Shown here: positions 1 to 8,406 of the stretch, in pieces
How positions within the stretch are numbered: the stretch's first letter is position 1
Layout of the letters: every line of letters begins with the position of its first letter
Assembly: GCA_002365175.1 (NCBI GenBank)
Contig: DEZK01000043.1
Coordinates: 1-55,862 of the forward strand
Length of the DNA stretch: 55,862 bases
From: Raskinella chloraquaticus (SeqCode)
Lineage (GTDB): Bacteria; Pseudomonadota; Alphaproteobacteria; Rhizobiales; UBA4765
Direction: 5' to 3'
The notes under the pieces: model-generated
Told to the model about the DNA's origin: nothing
The model's database searches: none
The model's input: only the letters and a program-made list of their open reading frames with translations
Program-made: the position numbers and the translations under genes

Positions 1-90
1 GATCCTCTCCGCCGGCACCAGCCTACCCAAACCCTACAATTGCCAAGCACGACAGTCTCATTCAAGTATGTACCTTGGTCAGGGGCGGGA

Positions 91-3000
91 ATGGCGGCAA
101 AAGACATAAATAAGGTGGTCAAGCGATTCATCGCCCGCTGGTCCGGTCAGGAGGGCGGGCAGGAACGAGCCAATTATGCGCTTTTCCTGAGCGAGCTTTG
201 CGATGTTCTAGGCGTTGCCCGGCCTGAGCCGGCCGCAGCTGATCATTCCACCAATGATTACGTCTTCGAGCGCGTGGTGCGCGAAACATTGCGCGATGGC
301 ACGGTGTCACATCAGCGTATCGATCTTTATAAGCGCGGCTGCTTCATCCTTGAGGCCAAGCAGTCGCGCCAGAAGGGCGGCACGAAAGAAGCGGCAGGCA
401 ATGGCGATCTTCTCTCCGCCCCGTCAGCGCCTCGCGGGCGGCGCGGGGCGGAACGTGCCTGGGACGTCTTGATGATGAATGCCAGGCGCCAGGGCGAGAA
501 TTATGTCCGCCTGCTGCCAGCCGATCATGCCGCCCCGCCCTTCGTCATCGTTTGTGATGTTGGCCATTGCATCGAACTATACGCCAATTTCCGCGGTGAC
601 GGGCGCGCCTATGACCAATTCCCCGACCGGCAGGGCTTCCGCATCTTCATGGAGGATCTGCGCCAGCCCGAGATTCGTCAGCGTCTTGCCATCCTCTTTG
701 ACCCGCAGCGTGTTCATGACCTTGATCCGACGCGCCGCGCCGCCAAGGTGACGCGCGAGATCGCCACAAGGCTTGCCACTGTCTCGAAGGCGCTTGAGGC
801 CGCGAGACACCCGGCGGAGGAGGTGGCGGGTTTTCTCGCACGCACGCTTTTCACCATGTTTGCCGAGGATGTCGGCCTTCTGCCGCAAAAATCCTTCCGT
901 GATGTGCTGAAGCGCTGCGCCGATAATCCAGCCCTCCTCGGCCCCATGGTCGAGCAGCTCTGGGCGGCGATGGATACGGGTGATTTTTCCTACGCGCTGG
1001 AAGCGAAGGTGAGAAAATTCAACGGCGCCTTCTTCAAGGAACGCCGGACATTGCCACTCACCAAGGCAGCGATCGACGAGTTGCTGGCCGCAGCCAGCGC
1101 CGATTGGAAAGAGGTGGAGCCAGCCATTTTCGGCACGCTGCTGGAACAGGCGCTCGACCCGGCTGAGCGGCGCAAGCTTGGCGCCCATTACACCCCGCGC
1201 GCTTATGTCGAGCGCCTTGTGAAGGCCACCATCATCGATCCGCTGCGCCAGGATTGGCAGACCGCCCTCCTGACGATTACCCGCCAGCGCGATGAAGGCC
1301 GCGCCAAGGATGCGCTGGCGACCGTGAAAGCCTTCCACGACCGCCTCTGCGCCACCCGTGTGCTGGACCCTGCCTGCGGCACCGGCAATTTCCTCTATGT
1401 GGCGCTTGAGCTGATGAAGCGGCTGGAGGGCGAGGTGCTGGAGGTTCTGGCCGATCTCGGCGGGCAGGAGGCGCTGAGAGGGCTTGAGGGCCATATGGTC
1501 GACCCGCACCAGTTTCTGGGCCTTGAGGTGAACCCGCGCGCCGCTGCCATTGCCGAGCTGGTGTTGTGGATCGGCCATCTGCAATGGCATTTCCGCACGC
1601 GCGGCGGCGCCCCATCCGAGCCGATCCTCAAAGCCTTCCGCAATATCGAGGTGAAGGACGCGGTGCTGCAGGCGGAGGTGTCATTGAAGCGCGGTGAGGA
1701 TGGCAGGCCGGTGACCCGCACCGGTGCTGACGGCGAGCGGCGTGAAACCTACACCTATGCCAATCCCCGCCGCCCGGCATGGCCGACAGCTGAATTCATC
1801 GTCGGCAACCCGCCCTTCATCGGCGGCAAGGATTTGCGCGCGCGGCTTGGCGATGACTATACGGAAGCCCTGTGGAAGGCCCATGGCCATGCCCATGACA
1901 GCGCTGATTTCGTCATGTACTGGTGGGACCGCGCCGCCGAATTGCTGACGAAAAAGGGCACCAGCCTGCGCCGCTTCGGCTTTGTCACCACCAATTCGAT
2001 CAGCCAGATTTTCCAACGCCGCGTCATGGAGCCTTATCTCAAGGCCAAGAAGCCAATCTCGCTGGTGATGGCGATTGCCGACCACCCGTGGACCAAGGCC
2101 GCCGCTGATTCAGCTGCTGTGCGCATCGCCATGACGGTGGCCGAGGCTGGCAGTACCGAGGGCGTACTTTATGAGGTGACGGCAGAAAGCGGGCTCGACA
2201 GTGACACACCGCAGATTTCCTTCAATGAACAGCGCGGCACCATCAACGCGGACCTGACAGTGGGCGTGGATGTAGCTTCGGCTATACCATTGCAAGCGAA
2301 CGAAGGCTTGTCGTCACGCGGAATGGCGCTCCATGGCGCCGGTTTCATCGTTGCGCCTGATGAGGCAACGAGGCTCGGCCTTGGCCGCATCCCCGGCCTC
2401 GAAAAGCACATCCGGCTTTACCGCAATGGCCGTGATCTCACCGCGCGCCCGCGCGGCGTGATGGTGATTGATCTTTTCGGACTCGATATCGACGAGGTCA
2501 GGTCGCGTTTTCCGGAGGTTTATCAACACATCATAACAAGCGTGAAGCCAGAACGAGACACCAATAATCGCGCGACCTATAAGGACAATTGGTGGATTTT
2601 CGGCGAGCCACGACGCGACCTCCGCCCCGCGCTGGCCAACCTCCCCCGCTACATCGCCACGGTGGAGACCACCAAGCATCGCGTCTTTCAATTCCTCGAT
2701 GCCGCCATCCTGCCTGACAATAAGCTCGTCGCCATCGGCAGCGATGATGCGCATGTGTTGGGCGTACTCTCCTCGCGTTTCCATAGGGTGTGGGCGCTGC
2801 GCGCCGGCGGCTGGCTCGGCATGGGCAATGATCCTGTTTACGTCAAATCCCGCTGCTTCGACCCCTTTCCCTTCCCCGCCGCCAGCGAGGCGCAGAAAGC
2901 GCGCATCCGGACAATCGCCGAAGACATCGACGCGCTGAGGAAGCGCGTCCTTGCCGCCCATGACCACCTGACGCTGACCGGCCTTTACAATGTGCTCGCA

Positions 3001-3540
3001 CGGCTCAAGGCCGGTGCCGCCCCCGGCGATCTCGACGCCAAGGAACAGCGCACCTTCGAGGATGGGCTGGTGCTGATCCTCAAAGAGCATCACGACGCCC
3101 TCGATAATGCCGTGGCAGACGCCTATGGCTGGCCGGTGGACCTTGCCGAGGACCAAGTGCTTGCCCGCCTTGTCGCCCTCAACAAGGAGCGCGCACGCGA
3201 AGAAAAACGCGGCCTCGTGCGCTGGCTGCGGCCAGACTACCAGATCGCCAAATTCGGCAGCCCGCAGGAAAAGGAAAAACAGATCGAGGCCGATCTCGGC
3301 CTTGCCGCGCTCAAGGCAGCCAAACCCTCTTATCCGACTGACGACAGCGCCCAGACTGGCCTTGTCATGGCGGCCCTTGCCCAGGCAAACGAGCCGCTTG
3401 ATGCGGCAACTCTCGCGCGCGGCTTTAAACAGGGCCAAAAGATCACAGGCAAAGTGCAAGCCGTACTGGACGCGCTGGAGCGTTGGCAGCTGGTGGCCCG
3501 CACTCCCCATGGCGCTTACCAATTGCGCCGTGCGGCGTGA
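91..3540 (+). CDS. MmeI-type (type IIL/IIG) restriction-modification enzyme
   Basis: Single-chain restriction enzyme and DNA adenine methyltransferase of about 1,149 residues, close to the size of other class I SAM-dependent methyltransferases of this family. Residues D78, E88 and K90 form D-x9-EAK, the spacing described for the MmeI nuclease. A helical spacer follows, then GAHYTPRAY (364-372, methyltransferase motif X region), the SAM-binding LDPACGTG (425-432) and the catalytic NPPF (573-576). The rest should be the target-recognition and C-terminal domains. I chose ATG 91 because the upstream in-frame start is a TTG at 40 and the sequence from 91 reads like family N-termini. No separate R, M or S gene lies beside it. 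The function follows from the family; the recognition sequence cannot be read from the protein. Confidence 0.9.
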   Translation: MAAKDINKVVKRFIARWSGQEGGQERANYALFLSELCDVLGVARPEPAAADHSTNDYVFERVVRETLRDGTVSHQRIDLYKRGCFILEAKQSRQKGGTKEAAGNGDLLSAPSAPRGRRGAERAWDVLMMNARRQGENYVRLLPADHAAPPFVIVCDVGHCIELYANFRGDGRAYDQFPDRQGFRIFMEDLRQPEIRQRLAILFDPQRVHDLDPTRRAAKVTREIATRLATVSKALEAARHPAEEVAGFLARTLFTMFAEDVGLLPQKSFRDVLKRCADNPALLGPMVEQLWAAMDTGDFSYALEAKVRKFNGAFFKERRTLPLTKAAIDELLAAASADWKEVEPAIFGTLLEQALDPAERRKLGAHYTPRAYVERLVKATIIDPLRQDWQTALLTITRQRDEGRAKDALATVKAFHDRLCATRVLDPACGTGNFLYVALELMKRLEGEVLEVLADLGGQEALRGLEGHMVDPHQFLGLEVNPRAAAIAELVLWIGHLQWHFRTRGGAPSEPILKAFRNIEVKDAVLQAEVSLKRGEDGRPVTRTGADGERRETYTYANPRRPAWPTAEFIVGNPPFIGGKDLRARLGDDYTEALWKAHGHAHDSADFVMYWWDRAAELLTKKGTSLRRFGFVTTNSISQIFQRRVMEPYLKAKKPISLVMAIADHPWTKAAADSAAVRIAMTVAEAGSTEGVLYEVTAESGLDSDTPQISFNEQRGTINADLTVGVDVASAIPLQANEGLSSRGMALHGAGFIVAPDEATRLGLGRIPGLEKHIRLYRNGRDLTARPRGVMVIDLFGLDIDEVRSRFPEVYQHIITSVKPERDTNNRATYKDNWWIFGEPRRDLRPALANLPRYIATVETTKHRVFQFLDAAILPDNKLVAIGSDDAHVLGVLSSRFHRVWALRAGGWLGMGNDPVYVKSRCFDPFPFPAASEAQKARIRTIAEDIDALRKRVLAAHDHLTLTGLYNVLARLKAGAAPGDLDAKEQRTFEDGLVLILKEHHDALDNAVADAYGWPVDLAEDQVLARLVALNKERAREEKRGLVRWLRPDYQIAKFGSPQEKEKQIEADLGLAALKAAKPSYPTDDSAQTGLVMAALAQANEPLDAATLARGFKQGQKITGKVQAVLDALERWQLVARTPHGAYQLRRAA

Positions 3541-3581
3541 GGGCCCATCATGCCGTCTTTTGACAGACCAGAGGACCACCC

Positions 3582-5285
3582 ATGACCACCGGCCTGCGCT
3601 CCGGCCTCACCCAATATGGCGATGCCGAATTCTCCCTCTTCCTGCGCAAGGCCTTCATCAAGGCGATGGGCTACACGGATGAGGCGCTGACCCGGCCGAT
3701 CATTGGCATCACCAATACGGCGAGCGATTATAATCCCTGCCATGGCAATGTCCCCGACCTCATCGAGGCGGCAAAGCGCGGGGTGATGCTGGCGGGCGGC
3801 CTGCCGATGGTCTTCCCCACCCTCTCCATCCATGAGAGCTTTGCTTTTCCCACCTCGATGTATCTGCGCAACCTCATGGCGATGGAAACCGAGGAGATGC
3901 TGCGGGCGCAACCGATGGATGCGGTGGTGCTGATTGCCGGCTGCGACAAGACGATCCCCGCGCAGGTGATGGCAGCCGCAAGCGTCGATCTGCCGTCAAT
4001 CGTCGTGCCGACCGGGCCGATGAGCGTCGGCCATCACAGAGGCGAGATGCTGGGCGCGTGCACCGATTGCCGGCGCTTCTGGGCAGCGCACCGCGCGGGC
4101 ACGCTGGCCGAAGGCGAGATCGAGGCTGTGAATGAGCGCCTCGCGCCCTCTGTTGGCACCTGCATGGTGATGGGCACGGCGTCCACCATGGCCTGCCTGG
4201 TGGAGGCGCTGGGGCTGGCGCTGCCGGGCGCGGCATCCGCCACCGCCACAAGTGCTGACAGGAAGCGCATCGCTGAGGCAAGCGGGGCGCGCGCGGTTGC
4301 TATCGCCAAGGCGCGCCACCCGAAGGTGGGCGCGCTTCTCACCGACAAATCGCTCCATAACGCGCTCGTGGTGCTGCAGGCGATCGGCGGCTCGACCAAT
4401 GGGGTGATCCACCTCACCGCCATGGCGGGCCGCGCCGGCGTCACGCTTGATCTTGCCACGCTTGACCGGTTGGGCCGCGAGGTGCCGGTATTGCTGAACC
4501 TCAAACCCTCCGGCGCCTATTACATGGAGCATTTCCACCATGCCGGCGGCTTGCCACGCCTGATGCGCGAACTTGCCGACAATCTCCACCTCGATTGCCC
4601 GAATGTCGCCGGCACCACGCTTGGCGAGGTGATCGGCAAGGCCGAGGACGTGCCCGGCCAGGGCGTCATTTTCGCGCGCGACAAGCCGCTCAAATCAACC
4701 GGCGCGCTCGCCGTGCTCCTCGGCAATCTGGCGCCGCGCGGGGCTGTCATCAAGCAGTCGGCGGCGTCAAAAGACCTCATGTCCTGTAGCGGCCGCGCGG
4801 TGGTGTTTGACAGTGTGGAGGATATGGCTCAGCGCATCGATGATCCCGCGCTCGATGTGATGGAAGGCGATATTCTCGTGCTGCGTCATGCCGGGCCAAA
4901 GGGCGCGCCCGGCATGCCGGAGGCGGGCTATATGCCGATCCCGCTGAAACTCGCAAAGGCCGGCGTCAAGGACATGGTCCGCATTTCGGATGCGCGCATG
5001 AGCGGCACGGCGTTTGGCACCATCGTTTTGCACATCACGCCGGAAGCCGCCGAGGGCGGGCCGCTGGCGCTGGTTGAGAGCGGTGATGTGATCAGGCTCG
5101 ACGTGCCGGGGCGGCGCATCGATGTGCAGGTTGATGAAAATGAGATGGCGCGCCGCCTCGCGACGTGGAAAAAGAAGCCGCCGCATCGCCCCCTCCCGGC
5201 GCGCGGCTATGCAAGGCTCTTTGCCCGGCATATCACCCAGGCAGATGAAGGCTGCGATTTCGATTTTCTGATGCACAAGGACTAG
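3582..5285 (+). CDS. IlvD/Edd family dehydratase, probable sugar-acid dehydratase
   Basis: Fe-S dehydratase of 567 residues that should convert a 2,3-dihydroxy acid to its 2-keto-3-deoxy acid in the cytoplasm. C53 (NPCHGN), C121 (GCDKT) and C194 (GTCMVMG) match the three [2Fe-2S] ligands of L-arabinonate dehydratase with a constant offset of six, and K123 matches its metal-binding lysine. A DARMSGT motif carrying the catalytic serine lies near residue 470. A GAGG ribosome site precedes ATG 3582. The DapA-family gene starts 3 bases after the stop, which favours sugar-acid catabolism over the branched-chain amino acid enzyme IlvD. The exact substrate is not determined. Confidence 0.85.
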   Translation: MTTGLRSGLTQYGDAEFSLFLRKAFIKAMGYTDEALTRPIIGITNTASDYNPCHGNVPDLIEAAKRGVMLAGGLPMVFPTLSIHESFAFPTSMYLRNLMAMETEEMLRAQPMDAVVLIAGCDKTIPAQVMAAASVDLPSIVVPTGPMSVGHHRGEMLGACTDCRRFWAAHRAGTLAEGEIEAVNERLAPSVGTCMVMGTASTMACLVEALGLALPGAASATATSADRKRIAEASGARAVAIAKARHPKVGALLTDKSLHNALVVLQAIGGSTNGVIHLTAMAGRAGVTLDLATLDRLGREVPVLLNLKPSGAYYMEHFHHAGGLPRLMRELADNLHLDCPNVAGTTLGEVIGKAEDVPGQGVIFARDKPLKSTGALAVLLGNLAPRGAVIKQSAASKDLMSCSGRAVVFDSVEDMAQRIDDPALDVMEGDILVLRHAGPKGAPGMPEAGYMPIPLKLAKAGVKDMVRISDARMSGTAFGTIVLHITPEAAEGGPLALVESGDVIRLDVPGRRIDVQVDENEMARRLATWKKKPPHRPLPARGYARLFARHITQADEGCDFDFLMHKD

Positions 5286-5288
5286 ACC

Positions 5289-6215
5289 ATGCTGCTTGAT
5301 GCCAGCGCCTGCGGGCTCTACCCCATTGCCGTCACACCGTTTTTGCCCGATGGCGCCATTGATTTCGCTTCAATCGACCGCATGTGCGATTTTTATATCG
5401 CGTGCGGTGCGACCGGCCTCACCATTCTTGGCATCATGGGGGAAGCACCCAAGCTCGACAGCGTCGAATCGCTCGCCGTGGTGAAGCGCGTGACCGACCG
5501 CGTGAAGGTGCCGGTCATCGTCGGCGTCTCGGCGCCGGGGTTTGCGGCAATGCGCATTCTGGCGCTGGCGTCGATGGCGGCGGGCGCGGCGGGCGTCATG
5601 ATCGCGCCACCGCCAAACCTGCGCACCGATGACCAGATCATCAGCTATTACGCGCAAGCGGTCGAGGCGATCGGCAACGATATTCCCTTCGTCATCCAGG
5701 ATTATCCGCTTACACTCTCCGTCGTGATGACGCCAAAGGTCATCCGCCAGATCGTCATGGATCATCCCTCCTGTGTCATGCTCAAGCACGAGGACTGGCC
5801 GGGGCTTGAAAAGATTTCAACGCTGCGCGCCTTCCAGACGGAAGGGTCGCTGCGCCCGCTGTCCATCCTCACCGGCAATGGCGGGCTCTTCCTCGATTTC
5901 GAGCTGGAGCGCGGAGCCGATGGCGCCATGACCGGCTATGCCTTCCCCGACATGCTCGCCGATGTCGTGCGTCTGGCAAAGGATGGACAGCGTGAGAAAG
6001 CCCATGATCTGTTCGATGCCCATCTGCCGCTCCTGCGCTATGAGCAGCAGCAAGGCGTTGGTCTGGCGGTGCGCAAATACGTGCTGCAAAAGCGTGGCGT
6101 GATCGCCCACGACACCCAGCGCAAGCCTGCAGGTGGCATCACCGCGACCGCACGGGCGGAGATCGACTATCTCCTGACCCGGTTATCGCGCCATGACGAG
6201 CGGGCCAAACTCTGA
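5289..6215 (+). CDS. DapA/NAL-family lyase (keto-deoxy sugar acid aldolase or dehydratase)
   Basis: TIM-barrel class I aldolase or dehydratase of 308 residues. Key positions are G51-E52 in the GIMGEAPK segment, Y139 (QDYP) and the Schiff-base lysine K166 (MLKHEDW). It starts 3 bases after the dehydratase stop, so the two are almost certainly co-transcribed and consecutive in one pathway: the dehydratase makes a 2-keto-3-deoxy acid, which this enzyme would cleave or dehydrate further. True dihydrodipicolinate synthase is less likely given this partner. The substrate is inferred only from the pairing. Confidence 0.82.
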   Translation: MLLDASACGLYPIAVTPFLPDGAIDFASIDRMCDFYIACGATGLTILGIMGEAPKLDSVESLAVVKRVTDRVKVPVIVGVSAPGFAAMRILALASMAAGAAGVMIAPPPNLRTDDQIISYYAQAVEAIGNDIPFVIQDYPLTLSVVMTPKVIRQIVMDHPSCVMLKHEDWPGLEKISTLRAFQTEGSLRPLSILTGNGGLFLDFELERGADGAMTGYAFPDMLADVVRLAKDGQREKAHDLFDAHLPLLRYEQQQGVGLAVRKYVLQKRGVIAHDTQRKPAGGITATARAEIDYLLTRLSRHDERAKL

Positions 6216-6254
6216 AATAGTCATCCGGCCAGCTGTAAGCGAGAAAGAACGCCC

Positions 6255-7046
6255 GTGACCGCCGACCGTGCCCCTGCCGCAAGCCGGCACAAGCTTCATA
6301 TCGTCGCCTCGAGCGCGCCGGAGGCGGTTGTGGCGCGCGAGCGGCTGATCGCGCGCTATGGCGACCAACCGGCCGAGAGCGCCGACATCATCGTTGCGCT
6401 TGGCGGCGATGGGCTGATGCTCGCCACACTCCATGCCTCGATGGGCAGCAACAAGCCGATCTACGGGATGAATCGCGGCTCTGTCGGCTTTCTGACCAAT
6501 GATTTCGCCGAGGATGGCTTGCGTGAACGGCTTGATGCGGCGGTGCGCACCGTCATCCACCCCCTCATCATGCGCGTCATTGACGCCAGCGGGGTGGAGC
6601 ATAAGGGCTGGGCCATCAACGAGGTGTCGATCTGGCGCCAATCCTATCAGGCCGCGAAACTCGCCATTTCGGTGGATGACAAGGAGAGGCTGGCTGAACT
6701 GAGTTGCGACGGGGTGCTGGTTGCCACGCCCGCCGGATCAACGGCCTATAATCTCTCGGCACAGGGTCCGATCATCCCCATCGGCTCAGCCCTTCTTGCC
6801 TTGACCCCGCTCAACCCCTTCCGCCCGCGGCGCTGGCGCGGCGCGTTGCTGGCGAACCGGGCGCGCATCATGGTGCGTGTTCTTGAAAGTGAAAAACGAC
6901 CTGTCGCCGCCGTCGCCGATCATTTCGAGGTCCGTGACGCGGTTGAAATTCACATCGCCGAGGATCCGTCGATCGCACTGCCGCTGCTGTTTGATCCAGA
7001 CCATAATCTTGACGAACGTATTCTTCGTGAACAATTCGGTAATTAG
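6255..7046 (+). CDS. nadK: NAD kinase
   Basis: Phosphorylates NAD to NADP in the cytoplasm. The 263-residue protein carries the GGDG nucleotide motif (50-53), the N122-E123 pair, and the long conserved CDGVLVATPAGSTAYNLS segment around 152-170. This is the usual short form of Hyphomicrobiales. It lies 39 bases after the DapA-like gene and may be read through from it. A possible terminator follows at 7056-7096. Confidence 0.93.
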   Translation: MTADRAPAASRHKLHIVASSAPEAVVARERLIARYGDQPAESADIIVALGGDGLMLATLHASMGSNKPIYGMNRGSVGFLTNDFAEDGLRERLDAAVRTVIHPLIMRVIDASGVEHKGWAINEVSIWRQSYQAAKLAISVDDKERLAELSCDGVLVATPAGSTAYNLSAQGPIIPIGSALLALTPLNPFRPRRWRGALLANRARIMVRVLESEKRPVAAVADHFEVRDAVEIHIAEDPSIALPLLFDPDHNLDERILREQFGN

Positions 7047-7055
7047 CCGGTAAAC

Positions 7056-7096
7056 CTGCGTGAGATCGGCCATGCCCGACGCAGAACACTTTTTTT
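7056..7096 (+). terminator. possible rho-independent terminator after nadK
   Basis: CTGCG (7056-7060) pairs with CGCAG (7080-7084), and inside it TCGG (7066-7069) pairs with CCGA (7076-7079), leaving a 5-base bulge (7061-7065). Seven T residues follow at 7090-7096. The bulge and the 5-base gap before the T-run make it weaker than a classic terminator. Confidence 0.35.
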
Positions 7097-7191
7097 ACTG
7101 GAAAGCCGTAATCTCGCATCTTGCTGTACGCATATGAACGGCAAAACGGCAAAAATTGTGGGTAATGTCCCGAGAAACTCGGGTCGGTGTC

Positions 7192-7698
7192 ATGAATATT
7201 ATCGATTTTTCCGTCCTGCGCACACTCATCATCGATGACAACGTTCACACGCGCCGCATGTTGCGGGCGATTTTGCATGGTCTGGGCGTGCGCGATATCA
7301 AGGAAGCGGATGACGGGGCAACCGGCCTTGAATCCTTCCAGACCTATTCACCCGACATCATATTGCTTGACTGGGTGATGCCCATTTTCGACGGCATCGA
7401 AGTGACCCGCATGGTGCGCAACGTCGATTCCAGCCCCAATCCCTTCATTCCGATCATCATGATCACCGCTCACGCCGAACGACACAGGGTGGTTACCGCG
7501 CGTGATGCCGGCATCACAGAATTCCTGTGCAAGCCATTGTCGGCGAAAGCACTCCATGACCGGATCGTCAATATCGTGCTCAATCCGCGGCCTTTCGTGC
7601 GCACCAAGACGTATTTCGGGCCAGACCACAGGCGCATCGCCACGTCCAACGGTCCTGGCGGAAAACGCAGCGAACCTGAACTGATCGATCAACGCTAA
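7192..7698 (+). CDS. single-domain response regulator (CheY-like receiver)
   Basis: Receiver protein of 168 residues. It has the acidic pair D15-D16, phospho-acceptor D60 in IILLDWVMP, switch threonine T92 and conserved K114 in the CKP motif. About 45 residues after the receiver lack a recognisable output domain. I prefer ATG 7192 because the receiver fold begins immediately; an in-frame TTG at 7156 would add 12 residues. An Hpt-type gene follows 27 bases downstream, so the two probably exchange a phosphoryl group. No histidine kinase is adjacent. Confidence 0.85.
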   Translation: MNIIDFSVLRTLIIDDNVHTRRMLRAILHGLGVRDIKEADDGATGLESFQTYSPDIILLDWVMPIFDGIEVTRMVRNVDSSPNPFIPIIMITAHAERHRVVTARDAGITEFLCKPLSAKALHDRIVNIVLNPRPFVRTKTYFGPDHRRIATSNGPGGKRSEPELIDQR

Positions 7699-7725
7699 CT
7701 GCAGAAAGCCACCAGCGAGACCTTG

Positions 7726-8271
7726 ATGACCAAGCAAAACGCAGCGATTGCCGTGACATCGCAAAGCCCGTCAGGCGGACAATTGATCGATTCTCCACTC
7801 AATTTCCGCAAGCATGTGGTGCAGGTTACCGGTAGCAGCACGCTCGACATGGGGCCGATTGAGCGCGCGGAAAAAGCGTTGGCGGGGCTGGCTGACCAGT
7901 TTCCGACCTGGATGCAGGACGAGATCGCCGCCCTGGTAGGCGCCCGCGCCATGCTGCAATATGAAGGTTTGACGGAAGCAACCCGCCAACGCATCTATCT
8001 TGCTGCTCACAATCTGCGCGGCCAGGCCCAGATGATGAATTTCCCGCTCGTTGGCACCGTCAGCGACAGCCTGTGCAATCTTATTGATCGCGTGCCGATC
8101 GACCAGCTGCCACTGCCCATCATTGATCTGCATATCGAAGCCGCGCGCGCCATGATCAGCGAAAACGCCAGCGGCGAAAGCAATGGTGTTGCGCTCAAGC
8201 TGGCCGCGCAGCTGGGGATCGCCAGCGAAGGGATTATTCGCAAGTCGATCAGCACGGAAGCGGTGGATTAG
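7726..8271 (+). CDS. Hpt-domain histidine phosphotransfer protein
   Basis: Protein of 181 residues with an Hpt signature: AAHNLRGQ with phospho-accepting H95 (the HxxRG form), then a hydrophobic helix and SLCNLID, as in Hpt four-helix bundles. About 45 N-terminal residues look unstructured. ATG 7726 follows a TTG by one codon and is the likelier start. It lies 27 bases after the receiver gene and probably shuttles phosphate to or from it. The kinase feeding the pair must be encoded elsewhere; the DivJ/PleC-like kinase at 51035 is in the window, but nothing links them directly. Confidence 0.75.
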   Translation: MTKQNAAIAVTSQSPSGGQLIDSPLNFRKHVVQVTGSSTLDMGPIERAEKALAGLADQFPTWMQDEIAALVGARAMLQYEGLTEATRQRIYLAAHNLRGQAQMMNFPLVGTVSDSLCNLIDRVPIDQLPLPIIDLHIEAARAMISENASGESNGVALKLAAQLGIASEGIIRKSISTEAVD

Positions 8272-8406
8272 GCAGATTGCGTTTACACGGATCGTGCGCT
8301 TATCTTATCGTGCGGGCATGGTGTTATCGAAACGCCGGTTTTCAGTTTTCGAGAGCATGCTCAGACGTTACATCAAGTCTCGCGTTAATCCGACGTTTCG
8401 TCACCC

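Noticed and set aside
577..1590. Long open frame of 337 codons on the minus strand inside the restriction enzyme
   Set aside because: It is the antisense shadow of a GC-rich gene: it has no recognisable domain, and the plus-strand protein has all MmeI-family motifs.
2314..3579. 421-codon minus-strand open frame
   Set aside because: It lies antisense to the C-terminal half of the restriction enzyme and lacks any family features, as expected of a GC-rich shadow frame.
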